Of a stretch of DNA of 64,000 nucleotides, positions 33,764 to 44,010 are shown piece after piece. The number at the start of each line of letters is the position of its first letter. Position 1 is the stretch's first letter. The stretch is taken from contig JAHBBC010000026.1 in assembly GCA_019915015.1 (NCBI GenBank), forward strand, positions 372,001-436,000. Direction: 5' to 3'. The position numbers and the translations under genes were made by a program. Source of the stretch: Auriscalpium vulgare (taxonomy: Eukaryota > Basidiomycota > Agaricomycetes > Russulales > Auriscalpiaceae). The notes under the pieces are model-generated. The model ran no database searches. It was not told where the DNA came from and worked only from the letters and a program-made list of their open reading frames with translations.

Positions 33764-35566
33764 ATGAATTACCACATCCTGTACGTCCCCCGCGTTTTCT
33801 GAAGAATCTCGAGCTAATGTTGAGGCCACTAGGGAATTCTGGACTCACGACGTAGAGCGACGACTGGCAGAGCTCCAGGAGATCCTTGACTCGGAGCCAC
33901 CCCACAGTGAGTGGACACGGCTATTCATATTATTCATCTCATTGAAACCGATATGTCCGTCCGCCTAGTCCGCCGCCGCCGCCGGAATCAACTTTTACCC
34001 GTCTCCCGCCTTCCACCAGAGATACTCACCGAGGTATTCAGCTACCTCGCCCGTTCCGCCTCCCCTGCGCACCCTTGGGCGCTTTCTCCTCTTACCCTGA
34101 ACCGGAGCTGGATTGCCGTGACATACGTCTGTGGACACTGGAGGGAGACTGCGTTGCGTTCCCGCGGTCTGTGGACGGACATCACTTCTCAATATGGGGT
34201 CCCATGGTTCATGAAAATGATCGCGCGCGCGAAGAACATGCCGCTCTCCGTGACCATACCGTCTTGGCCGGCCGACCGCCTGGATGAAGAGTGCATCAAG
34301 GTGCTCTTAATCAAGCACCTTCCACGTACGCGAGAGCTCTCACTCATGTCAGCGACGCACTCGCAACGGCAAATTCCATTCTACTATAGACTTATAGGCC
34401 AACATGCCCCATCCTTGCGTTGCCTGCGATTCAGCACCGAAAAGATCTTCTGGTACCCGACGGCACCTGCCTTTCTGACGAATATCACGACACTCGAGAT
34501 CGATCAGAGCGGGCCCGTTTTAGTGGATCCAGCAGTAAACCTTCAGTGGTTGGTCAACGATGCGGACTGGAGACTGTCCGATGCAGACGTCATCCCGGTT
34601 TTGCAGAACATGGGAAATCTACAGCACCTCATCTTGCGCGAGGTCTTCATCGACCGCCGGTCTTCCGACGTCCCCGCCCAAGAAGTGATACTCCCGCTTC
34701 TCGAGCGCTTCGTGCTCGTTTCCAACACAACCACCGCATCCATCCTGCTTTCCAACCTCCGCATCCCATCCACAGCAAATGCTCGCTTAGATCTCCGCTA
34801 CTCGGGCGAAGATCAGCAAGCTATTCTTGGGTTCTTCCAAGACATACGCTCGTTCACTTCGCTGCCCTCCGCGGATGAGGACGATACCTCTCCTCCGTAC
34901 GCGGTCAAAGCACTGGACATTGGTTGGGCCGTCTACGAGGACACCCTCTCAATGCACTTGTGGCAGTCCGAAACCAAAAACAAGGCCGTTGCGAACGTCC
35001 ATCTGACCATTGCCGCACTGCGCGACGTTCGAGTTGCACGGTGCTCCAGCATGTGGCGAACATTTGGACTACCCTGGTTTGCCATAAATATCTTCGCCTC
35101 TGAGCATCTTGAGGTACTCGGCGTGAACGGCTGGCTGGACGCCGACCAATGGGATGCCGTGCTGAAACTCTCGCCACGCTTGCGCAAGATTCAAACCAAG
35201 GCGTTCTCCGGGCTCGCCCTCTTCGATGCACTCGCAAATGCGACACGTTTGGCGGCCGACAACGCAACAGATAGCAAGCAGAACATACCCTTGCCCGAGC
35301 TGAGGTCAGTGAAGATGTACGACGTCGACCTCAGTGGGATCTACGCATGGCTATGTCATTGTTGCGACAAGCATATCGGCCCTGTCGATTACCCGCATAT
35401 CCCCCTCCGCAACCCGCTGCTGGAGCTGTTTGCCATGCGCTCGAAGGCAGGTTTCCCGTTGGGCGAGCTGCATCTCACGGGGAGCGTGGTATCTGAATAT
35501 GTCGTGGAGAAGCTGCGGGATGCCGCCCCTGCAATGGTTCTGCGCGGGGCCAATATCAAATTGTGA
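33764..35566 (+). CDS. F-box protein with N-terminal coiled coil (562 aa, three exons)
   Basis: Exon 1 is 33764-33780 (MNYHI), intron 33781-33832 (GTACGT, GCTAAT branch, CACTAG), exon 2 33833-33906 (EFWTHDVERRLAELQEIL), intron 33907-33968 (GTGAGT...CCTAG), exon 3 33969-35566; the phases join to 563 codons including the stop. The F-box is QLLPVSRLPPEILTEVFSYLA...WIAVTYVCGHWRETALRSRGLW, at about residues 35-100. About 460 residues of leucine-rich repeat follow, ending in APAMVLRGANIKL. Expected to act as an SCF substrate receptor. It is the intact member of a divergent pair with the pseudogene at 29603-31551. No lesion found. Confidence 0.85.
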
Positions 35567-36110
35567 CGACACAACGCACGAAACCGTTTGCACTCCACAT
35601 TCGTCCGAATCGGAAGGATTAGACCCTGTAGATTCAGCAGGAGACTTGATCGCGACATCCAATGAGCGTGTGTGCATGTCATGGGAATGGGAATGGGCGG
35701 AGATAAATCAGATGTGATGAATGTTGAGCGAAATACAGATGGTCCATGAAGCCGCTCATGTCATGGAGGTGAGACGAGGCTTCACCAGATGATTCTACCC
35801 CCGCGGTACTCGATCGCAACAGTATGATCAGGGCACACGGCACTGCTCTGTCTCGTTCACGAACAGCGGGCCTGGAGACTGCTCTGACCCTAGCAAACAG
35901 ACGACGCCGCATTCTGGACGTCTGTGCGATCCTGAAGATACTGCGTGAGCTTCGGCACATCTTCCAGTAGCGCACCTCATTGTCTCACCTAATATGTTCA
36001 GCTTTGCAACGGTAAACACCAGCGCCCGACCATACTTTGGTAGGGTTGACGCAATCCTGCAGGGCCTTGACGCCACGTCCGCGTGGACCGTCCACAACCG
36101 CCACCCGGCG
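35567..36110. other. Intergenic stretch, nothing recognised
   Basis: Downstream of the F-box gene. A weak match to the F-box relic at 36115 may extend into it, but no reading frame is preserved. Confidence 0.35.
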
Positions 36111-36114
36111 CTGC

Positions 36115-36480
36115 GCGACCGCGAGCTGCTGCCATCTGTGCCGGCCTCGTTTAGTCTGGCATACTCACGCAACTGCGCACGCTCGTCATAATGAACGCTG
36201 CGGATGTACCGCCGCGCGCGCAGATGAGGTGCCCACGGTGCTGGAGACCCTCGGGCTCGCGCGGCTGCCGGAGGAGGCGTACGGTCTCCCGCCTGTGGTA
36301 CCACAGACGTGCCGACGGGGAAGAGCCGCTTGCCCATGCGGAGCTGTTCTTGGATGCAGCGCGTGGCTTTCCAGGATTGCAGTTGATCGCGGTGACGCTT
36401 CGGTCGTATCGGGAGGTGCTCGAAGAGATCGAGTATCCGTTAGCTTACCATGAGTTTGATACTCCAACGCATACAATCAC
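36115..36480 (+). pseudogene. F-box gene relic (C-terminal half)
   Basis: Aligns base by base with the relic at 62722-63560 from CGACCKCGAGCTGCT through ACTGCGCACGCTCGTCATAATG. It encodes QLRTLVIMNAADVPPR, then in another frame TLGLARLPEEAYGLPP, then LAHAELFLDAARGFPGLQLIAVT. Three frames are needed, so it is dead. The F-box and N-terminal repeats are missing. Confidence 0.6.
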
Positions 36481-36689
36481 ACGTCTCGCGGTCATTCGAA
36501 TATGTTATATTGAGCATGGGCATGCAAAGTACGGCGTCGTTGTGATGGCTTTCTGTGAATGAGAGTATGTGCTTCGCGTAGCCGCCGCATGCCCTACCCC
36601 ATCCGTCAACTCGTTTCCAGCAGAAATGTGCGCATGCGCGAACGGTTGGGATAGACGACGAACGTGAGCCTTCACGGCGCGTCATTAGT

Positions 36690-37010
36690 CACTGCAGAGA
36701 GCGGGACAGCAATGTGGGACTGTCGAGATTGGAGTCGGGCCGCGGGTCGAGAGACCTGCAAGGATACGGGAAGGTCATCACAGTCGGCACGGGATCTCAG
36801 CGCACAGACCGATCTCGTGAGGCGGGAAAGTGAGCCGTTGGGGCTAGATGTATGCGTCTGTAGACGCGATGCGAACCTCACCTGCGGCAGAATCCACGTG
36901 CGCCGCTGCAGGAGAGAGGTCAGCGCATCGACATCCGTATGCGACAGAAGGCGTTCCAACTGACCTAGAGCGCTAGCATAAGTGCTGTAACCGCAACACC
37001 GGAGCATCAG
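36690..37010 (-). repeat. Spliced-looking repeat family, copy 2
   Basis: Contains the 59-nt intron-like block 36906-36964 (minus strand GTCAGT...GCTGAC...CTCCTGCAG), a 24-nt exon-like piece ending CCGCAG, a GTGAGG donor-like site, then CTCACTTTCCCGCCTCACGAG and TATCCTTGCAG. It lies opposite and downstream of an F-box 3' relic. Confidence 0.5.
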
Positions 37011-37242
37011 AATTGCGAGGGCGCAGGGTCTCCAACGTCCAGCTCCTGCTTCATGCTCCGTCGTGCGCTAGCCGACCATGATACCATGAGAAGTATTGAG
37101 TCTTGCGCGCCACAGGGAAGTCGAGAACAAGTACGAGTGGTTGTATCGCGCCACGTCGTCCGCATACTTCCTCGCTCTGTTGTCATTGCTGTGAATGGAA
37201 GCTCGAAGTGTGGGAGCGCTTCGAATGGGTTCCGCGGGTGAG

Positions 37243-38088
37243 TCACCGCCGCAATCTCTTCGGCCGTGCTTGGTGGGGGCGCCTGGCCGAACGTGCGCGG
37301 CTCCCGGTCGTGCGGCGGTCGTATTGAGCGGCGAGCGCACTCAGCGCCTCCTCGACGGCCTTCTTTTCCAGCTTGTACTGTACTTCTGCATCTTCCAGTC
37401 TTGCAGTGATTGTTCTGATCCTTTCGTCAAATGCCTCGCGCTCGAGGATGCGTTGGCTTTGGCTATGGAAGAGATGAGGCTAACAGTCTTTTGCGCGGCA
37501 ATGGAAAATGGACGTACAGCTGGCAGTGTGTGGCGATTTCTGCGTACAGAGGCTCGTCTTTTCTTGCTTGTAGCTTGATGCCATGGGAGTCCGGCTCCAG
37601 AGAGCTTGATGATGCCTGCTCGAGATGTTGCGCGATGTTCAGATTTTGATCTGTCGTCGGGACGAGGTTGGCATGGGAGTCCGCCCAGACTGAGAGCAGA
37701 GCGCCGTCGGCACCCGGGCCACCGTCTAGGAACATAGTCTCTGCAACAGCTTGGGAAAGCTGGGCGCCGGCCGCGGGTACGAGGAAGTACTCGATGTTCC
37801 ATGATGAGTTGACCATACGCAGATGCTAATGACTGATAAACTCACCTCATTGGCATGCGGCAAGCACCACTGGCCCTCGCCCAGTGGCGACGTGGCGCAT
37901 CCGCTGATGTCCGACTCCGGCTCGACTGCTTCTTCGACAGCATCCGGTGCGGTGGAGGATGCCCACGCTTATGCAAGGCGCTTTGCGTATAAGATGGGGT
38001 TGCGGTTGTCGGTGTGCTCTTCGTCGGTGTAGTTGGGCGCCACGGCGTCGCCAGCGGGCGGGCTCCGAGTCGTGGCAGGGCGCAGCAT
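37243..38088 (-). pseudogene. Common-promoter coiled-coil family member, nonsense-disrupted
   Basis: ATG at 38088, MLRPATTRSPPAGDAVAPNY, then NPILYAKRLA followed at once by an in-frame TAA (codon 40), then WASSTAPDAVEEAVEPESD in the same frame. Downstream parts match the intact gene at 49987-50760: QAVAETMFLDGG, WADSHANLVPTTDQNLNIAQ, the GTACGTCCATTTTCC intron, a charged coiled-coil exon (ITARLEDAEVQYKLEKKAVE) and a basic end with RRPHQARP. An unspliceable stretch after PHANE adds a second break. The promoter block is present at 38175-38262. Confidence 0.65.
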
Positions 38089-39045
38089 GACGGCGAGTTC
38101 GAGAGCTGGAGGAGAGGTAGTCGCGAAGAGAGTTGTTGACGGTGTAGTTCAACCCATGAGCAACGAAGACGACGCAACTGAAAATCTTCAGTTGTACGCA
38201 GGCTCAGAAAGGGATGGCGCGCACCTCGCGCGGACAGCGAGCGCTAGCGTGGCGTCGACGTTTTGATCACAAGCCAAGTCGCGCTACGCACCATCATACC
38301 TTCTTACCTCGCAGCATGAAGTCCCAGCGGTGGCCCGTAGGCATCGTGCTTCGAGCTGCAGGTGGTCAGCGGGATAAAGTAGCAAGCGTGCGCGCGCACT
38401 TGTTGATTGTCAGCAAGCTCGGCAACAGCCGAAGCCTCTTACCGTCACGACTCGCAGTCTGAGTACCTCTCTCGTTTTACCCTCATCTTTAAAGCAACTT
38501 ACTGTATTCGTTAGGCTTTTGGGAAGGGCAGGTTGACAGTTGAAGCGGGTTACAATGCTCTGTGAATGCCCTGGGATTGCAGATCAAAGTGCGTGACCGA
38601 TGCTTCATTCCAGCCTGGTGACGCCTGAAAGGTGAGCTTATCATTATTTTGCGCGTTTATGCTGCGTGTAGCGGCGCGACTGATACACTCCGTAGCTTCA
38701 CATAGCGTCGTCGCTGCGCTACGCACCACGACGTCGACCGTCCTTTCCCTTCGCGCGGCTTTTATTCTGTGTCTTACCAATGTACGCTGGCACGCAGCCG
38801 CCGACATCACATATCCTCCGTTTGCCATCTGATCCCGCATGTCCAATCAACAAGGACCCGTAAATCGTTTGCCTTGAACACAATACAACAACACTCGGCA
38901 CACGGACAACGTCTGCAGAACAACACAAAAGCACAACAACGCCTGAAGCCGCGCCATTGTGCGGGTTGCCATTATTCTTCTCCCATATAAGAACCCCAGA
39001 ACATCCCTCTCTCACTTTCCTGTCATCACCCTGCACTCCTGAAAC
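38089..39045. promoter_or_regulatory. Divergent intergenic module, copy 1
   Basis: Separates the common-promoter family gene (minus) from the F-box gene (plus). It contains the shared upstream block (38175-38262), the palindrome TCGGCAACAGCCGA (38420-38433), and a conserved stretch with GGGATTGCAGATCAAAGTGCGTG, CATTCCAGCCTGGTGACG and GTGAGCT. The stretch recurs at 45.25-45.4 kb and, inverted, at 49.48-49.62 kb. Donor- and acceptor-like sites are conserved but no reading frame is, so a spliced non-coding or 5'-leader exon is possible. Confidence 0.5.
38420..38433. promoter_or_regulatory. Palindromic element TCGGCAACAGCCGA
   Basis: One of four related palindromes upstream of common-promoter family members (also 7775, 45116, 49745). 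Confidence 0.45.
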
Positions 39046-40258
39046 ATGCACTCATCTGTCTTACTCTGGATCCGTCGTGCACCCAAAGCACTCTTCCGTG
39101 CCTTGCTGGCGTTGTCCGCTCCCAAATCCGTGGTCCGGCTGCCGCCTGAGATCCACATGGAGATCATCGACTGGGTGAACCACTCCACCAAGCAAAACGG
39201 AAATAGAGATCTCTGTACACTGCGGGCATGCAGCCTCGTTTCCAGATTCTAGACGCAGCACTCCCAGCAGCTCCTATTCCGACAGACATACCCCAGCACT
39301 CCCCGCAAACGGGCCAGGCTTCTCGTTAGCCTTCGCACAAACTCGCAGCTCGCAACATATATGCGGCAAATCCGGACATGCGTGGAGGAGGACTCGGACG
39401 GCACCGACCTCATCGAATTGCTTGAGGTCTGTCCGAACATCACCGCGCTGGGCCTGTGGTTCGGGCCCTTTGGGTCTGCCCCGGATGGCCTGGTGGAGCG
39501 CCTGCGCGCACTGAAAAACTTGCGGATCACGTACCTGCATATCAGAGGCACACTAGCGGATGTTACTCCCTTCATCGATCTTTGGCCCACCCTCCATCGC
39601 CTCGACTACGAGGGTCCCGGAACCCACCGGAACGCGCTTGATCACTTTGTCGTATTCCCGACGACGGCCCTCCGCAGCTTCAAGGTCACGATTCATGATG
39701 AGACCACAGCATGGATTCTCCGTGACGCCAATCTCTCTGCCCTGCACGAGCTCGAGGTCCTCTTCCTTCGAGAGGACACCAAGAGCGCTCTTCCCGAGCT
39801 CGGCGACGCTCTGGCAAGCATCACGTTGCTGCGGTTGGCCGTCTACGGCATGCTTCCCTCACAAGACGTCCTCGACCGCTGCACGCGGCTCGAGAGACTC
39901 GAGCTCGCAACGTACCCCCAAGAAAGGCTCACGCTTCAGCGTACCCTCCGCCACGTCGCCTATCATTGGACTTTGTTGGGGCGGCATTCCCGCAACTCGT
40001 GTGAGCCTCATCATTTTCTGGCTGATTCTCTGCGCGGGCTGCCGGACCTGCGCCTCGTGACGGTGTCGAAAAGTGCGCACTGTAAAGGCGTCGACACTGA
40101 CCTCATCCGCATGTGCAAGGAGATGCATGTGGAATTCGCATTGTTCGACAGCTGGGCGATAACGGGGGAGGTTTTGTTGGTGCGTGATAGCACTCCGCAC
40201 TTACAGGCCGTCTTATCAACATCCTTTCCAGGGCTTCATGGATATGGATTGTATTTAA
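39046..40258 (+). pseudogene. F-box gene with a single premature stop
   Basis: ATG at 39046 (MHSSVLLWIRRAPKALFRAL), then the F-box VRLPPEIHMEIIDWVN...ACSLVSRF followed by TAG exactly where paralogues have the conserved TGG (Trp) of the F-box (CKSWTQPSQ). The same frame continues without another stop for 310 codons: QTYPSTPRKRARLL, LEVCPNITALGLWF, FIDLWPTLHRLDY, LDRCTRLERLELATYPQE. The 52-nt intron 40180-40231 (GTGCGT...TTCCAG) and the last exon 40232-40258 (GFMDMDCI) are intact. So it is one base change from a full-length protein of about 386 aa. Stop-codon readthrough, RNA editing or an assembly error would rescue it. Confidence 0.8.
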
Positions 40259-40600
40259 GAAGACGCTGGCCGTCTATGTATTCTGGGGGCGTCACGCTTC
40301 ACTATACCCCATAGCATCCATCCAGTTACCCTGAGTTTCATAATAAATATTCAACCCTACGTCCCAATCACGCGGGCTTCGCTGTCATGTCATTTGAATA
40401 CATTATCTTGAGCATAGTCATTTAAGTACGGAGACATCGTGATCCGTTTCTGAGAATGAGAATGTGCTTCGCACTATCGCCGCCTGCCCTGCCCCGGCCG
40501 TCAAATTGTTGCCGTATAAGATACATATGTACAAGGAGCAAACAATTTGGATCGACGACGAATGCGTGCCCGGGCCATAGTCAGGCGCGCGTCAGAGGCT
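40259..40600. other. 3' flank of F-box locus
   Basis: Resembles the flanks at 6.59 and 36.48 kb (CATTTGAATACATTATCTTGAGCA; GAATGTGCTTCGC). No gene. Confidence 0.4.
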
Positions 40601-40850
40601 ACGGGAAGGTCGTCACTGTCCGCGGCGAGATCTCGGCGCCCAGACCGATCTAGTGAGGTGGGAGAGCGAGCGGTTGAGGCTGGATGTATGCGTCTCTAGA
40701 AGTGCACTAGTGTGAACCTTACACACCCTCAAATCCACGTGCTCTGCTGAACGAGAATGGTCAGCACATCGACATCCGTCTGTGAGAGGGCGCTCAGACA
40801 CGGTACCTAGAGCGCTAGCTCAAGTGCTGTGGTCGGAAATGCCCGAGCAT
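40600..40850 (-). repeat. Spliced-looking repeat family, copy 3
   Basis: Carries the family's GACCGATCTNGTGAGG and GGATGTATGCGTCT blocks and an intron-like segment at about 40748-40806 (minus strand GTACCG...GTTCAG). It lies tail-to-tail with the F-box locus at 39046. Confidence 0.5.
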
Positions 40851-41490
40851 CGACATTGCAAACACGGTGCACCAGTCGAATGCTACACCGTGGAGAGTCC
40901 GGAGCATCCATACAGTTGTCTCGTCGACGGACACATGTCCCATGATCGGTGCTCGATGAAGAAGCTGTGCGTAGAGTTGCCCGGAGAGCTTGAGCGTTAG
41001 TTGGTGGAACGTCTGTACAAATGAGACGATTGTGTCAGCGCCTCTACAATAATTGAAGTATGAGGGACGTGCCTCCAGCGAAGCATGGCTGTCGTCGAGC
41101 ACACGGCAGCGAGGCTACGGGACATTAGTCACAGAGCGCACTGAACCTTGGCGCATATATCGATCAAGTGCTGCGAGAAAGCGAGCGGTTGAGACCAGGT
41201 GTATGCGGACGTACAACCCCCTGCGATTCCACTCGACGGTGGAGTACCGCTATAGCGAGATGAGAACGTGCGCAGCCGCGTTTATATTATCGGCATGTAA
41301 AGTATGAGGATAGAGATGTAGTCATTTACGACTGATAGCGCGTTGATGCCTCACGCGTGTCCCGCTCCGACCATCGTATCGATTTCAGCAAATTTGGGGA
41401 CGGTGATATCGCCGCCGGTGTTGTCCCAGAAAGCAATGTTCTATCAAGGTGTGTCAGTTCCTCTTCGAAAAGTCATGGAAGAAGAGCGGG
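40851..41490. other. Degenerate sequence between repeat copies
   Basis: Fragments resembling the same repeat family appear near 41080-41230 (GAGGCTACGGGA, GAGCGGTTGAGACC). No gene is supported. Confidence 0.35.
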
Positions 41491-41790
41491 GACGTGCCTC
41501 AGGCGACGCGAGGCTGTCGAAGTCGGAGTCGGGAATACGGCAGCGATTCCACGCGAGAAGGTCGTCACAGACCGCAAAGACTGATTCGGTGAGACTAGAA
41601 AGGGAACTTTTGCGGTGGGGTGTATGCGTCTTTAACACCGCATATGTGAGCCGCACATGCTGTTGAATCCACATGCGCGCGCGTTCTGCGGGAGAGATAT
41701 CAGCCTATTGGCATTTGTCTGCGAGAGGGCGTTCAGACTCGCCCATCACGGTAGTATACGTGCTGTAGTCACAACGCCCGACAATCAGCG
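41490..41790 (-). repeat. Spliced-looking repeat family, copy 4
   Basis: Carries the blocks of copies 2 and 5, including AGGCTGTCGAAGTCGGAGTC (also seen in copy 5), GGTGTATGCGTCTTTAAC and the CTCCCGCAG-like acceptor. No conserved frame. Confidence 0.5.
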
Positions 41791-42744
41791 TTGCGAGCGG
41801 GCCGGCTGTCCAACGTACAGCTCGCGCCTCGGGGCTCCATAGTGCACCAGTCTACCGCAGCATCGCGCGCGGGCAGGTGTACGATCTCACCGGAACCGAT
41901 GACTGTATGCGCCACGTTCCGGAAACAGCGCGAGGCCATCTTGAAGGTCAGAAGCGCCGGTAGATGCTGCTACGTTATCTGGGCACGCAGACCACAAAGT
42001 TGCAGCGGCGCTGACGTCTTGCAGAGAAGCTGGCGGCGTCAAGGTTGAGCGCGCCTGCTGCGAGCAGCGCCGAACCAGGTTGTTTGGCAGGACGCTACTG
42101 CATAGGGACGATCAGTCTCCGACAGGATGGTCCTGCAGATAGCAGACGTACTGTTTGCTGATACATTAAGACGGCTCGATGGCGATGAATTCTCAACGGG
42201 GCCGCGAGCGCGCGGTGTATATGTCTGCCGTTCAAGCAAGTGCTCTATGGGGTGATGATGATATAGGATGGCGCACCACAAACATAAAGATTGAAAGGCG
42301 CTGGAGGAGCTGCGTCTCCCTTGATGTCGGTTTGGAAATGGAAGAACAGTCATGTAGATGTCGCTTGAGAGACCAGTGAAGAAGTCGTGCGGTACCCGCA
42401 AATGCACGCCGAGCGCGCACGCTGTAACTATGCCAACGAGTCAGCAATATTTCCACAAACAATAACCGTGCTTGCATAGCGCACCTCGGGCCGTCCATCC
42501 GACCCGCTATGTTTTCCCCCGCCCTACCGCTGCCCGTGTCATCTCCCGCGTCCAGCCGCCGACAATCTATACGCAGCATTTGAGCGGATGATTGACCAGC
42601 ATCCGCTCGACGTCCGCGCAGAGCAATCTGTTTGATTCCGGCAGTAAGTCAGCGAGGAGTAAGCAGAGGAAGAGAGAGCGAGAGCGAGAGCAAGCGACTG
42701 AGCAAGATCGATCCGATACGGCAGGCGGCCGAACCAGCCACGTG
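41791..42744. other. Intergenic stretch, nothing recognised
   Basis: Short open frames on both strands (for example 42039-42407, -) without domains. Simple-sequence GAGCGAGA tract at about 42670-42705. Confidence 0.35.
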
Positions 42745-42866
42745 ATGCCGATGCGTTGACGCGTCTCTCCTCGCCGTTTGGCATCCACCCTGAATCCAAA
42801 TACTCCGGCCTATATAAACCAGCCCACCTCAGCTCGTGTCCCCGGCTCTCCTTTCCCCGCGCCACC
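42745..42866 (+). promoter_or_regulatory. Promoter block of tiny-ORF copy 4
   Basis: ACGCGT at 42759-42764, GTTTGGC...CCAAATACTCCGG (decayed inverted repeat) at 42776-42807, TATATAAACCAGCCC with TATAAA at 42813-42818, then the ATG at 42867, 49 bp after the TATA box. Same order as the minus-strand copies. Confidence 0.6.
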
Positions 42867-42986
42867 ATGCACCTCTGCCCGCCCTCGCACCCCGCGCTCC
42901 TCATCCTCGCCCTTTACTCTGCGCCGTATATAGGGGGTCATTCCTACAGGCATGACCTTCCGATTGCGCTTGTAGCTCCTGTCTAA
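42867..42986 (+). CDS. Tiny-ORF family, copy 4 (39 aa)
   Basis: ATG at 42867 in a good fungal context (GCCACCATG). It starts MHLCPPSHPALLILALYSAP and has a divergent tail to the stop at 42986. The start is almost identical to copy 5 (MHLCPPTPHVLLLILALYSA). The 3' motif is recognisable at about 43345 (GTGTTCTTGCATCATCAAG). Confidence 0.5.
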   Translation: MHLCPPSHPALLILALYSAPYIGGHSYRHDLPIALVAPV

Positions 42987-42989
42987 CAG

Positions 42990-44010
42990 TTATACCGCAA
43001 AGGCACGTGTTTCTGTCCTTTGTATAGACCGTACAAAGCTCACGCCGAGCATTCAGGGATCCACGAAGGTTGCGTGTTCCCGAAGCAGGCAGACCACAAG
43101 CGCTAGCAGTCGCCGATAATCGAGTAGATCCTATTTGAAGACGGCTGGCAGCTCGTCTTCAGGTGCGTACACCGCCGAATGCGACACTGCAGTGCAACGA
43201 GTCTGACCGCGTTCGGTAGTGACATGCGGCTCCCACCGGCGCATCGCGTAGGACTTGCGCGGATAGCATCTCCGTGCGCGGGAGATATGCACGTTTTGCA
43301 CGTCCGCAGAAGGGTAGAAGGGGGCTATGAGTGACTTAGTGAAGGTGTTCTTGCATCATCAAGTGTATTGTTTTGGCCATATTCTATGACTTCTGCGACG
43401 AATGGCGACTGCGCGCTGGCAAACCGAGAAGTAACGTTCTGTGATCTGATCTGTTCAATCATGGCGACTGCGCGCTGGCAAACCGAGAAGAAACGTTCTG
43501 TGATCTGATCTGTTCAATCTGTATGAGTTTGTACGCGCATGCGTACGCCGGTACCTGTAGGTCTTCTAAGACAAATTGGACAGTATGTGCAGCGAAAGAA
43601 AGGAAACAAGGGCGCGCGCAGTGGTTAAGTATTGCCCATCGGCGAGCGTATCATTACTATTTCGGGAATCAAATCTAGCGCAAAATGTACAGTATATGCC
43701 GCAGTCATCGTGCACAGGCGGAGGTACCGACGAGAGCCTCGCATCGTGGCATGTAGATGCCCCTTGTCCTGCTGTTGGCATCGATGTCAATGTCGGCCTC
43801 TGCGCGTGGTGCGGGAGCGCTTCGACGGGCGGGGCGAGTCGGTGCTGTAGTCGCGGCGGCGGTTCTTGGCGGCAGATTCTGGCTGGCGCCTCGAGAAGCG
43901 GGAGCGTTTGCGGCGTCTGGCTGAGGATCCAGAGGGTGCGGGACTAGAGCGCTCGGCGGAACGCCTGGTGAAGATGAGGTGGTGTGCGTAAAGGCAGACG
44001 ACCAGTTAGA
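42990..44010. other. Intergenic stretch with a recent tandem duplication
   Basis: Holds the 3' part of tiny-ORF unit 4 and a 59-bp tandem duplication. No other gene supported. Confidence 0.4.
43402..43519. repeat. 59-bp tandem duplication, one mismatch
   Basis: Units 43402-43460 and 43461-43519, beginning ATGGCGACTGCGCGCTGGC, differ at one base (T/A), so the event is recent. Confidence 0.9.

Noticed and set aside
33296..33829. 177-codon minus-strand frame
   Set aside because: Overlaps the first exon of a well-supported F-box gene on the other strand and contains a recent 27-bp tandem duplication; no domain.
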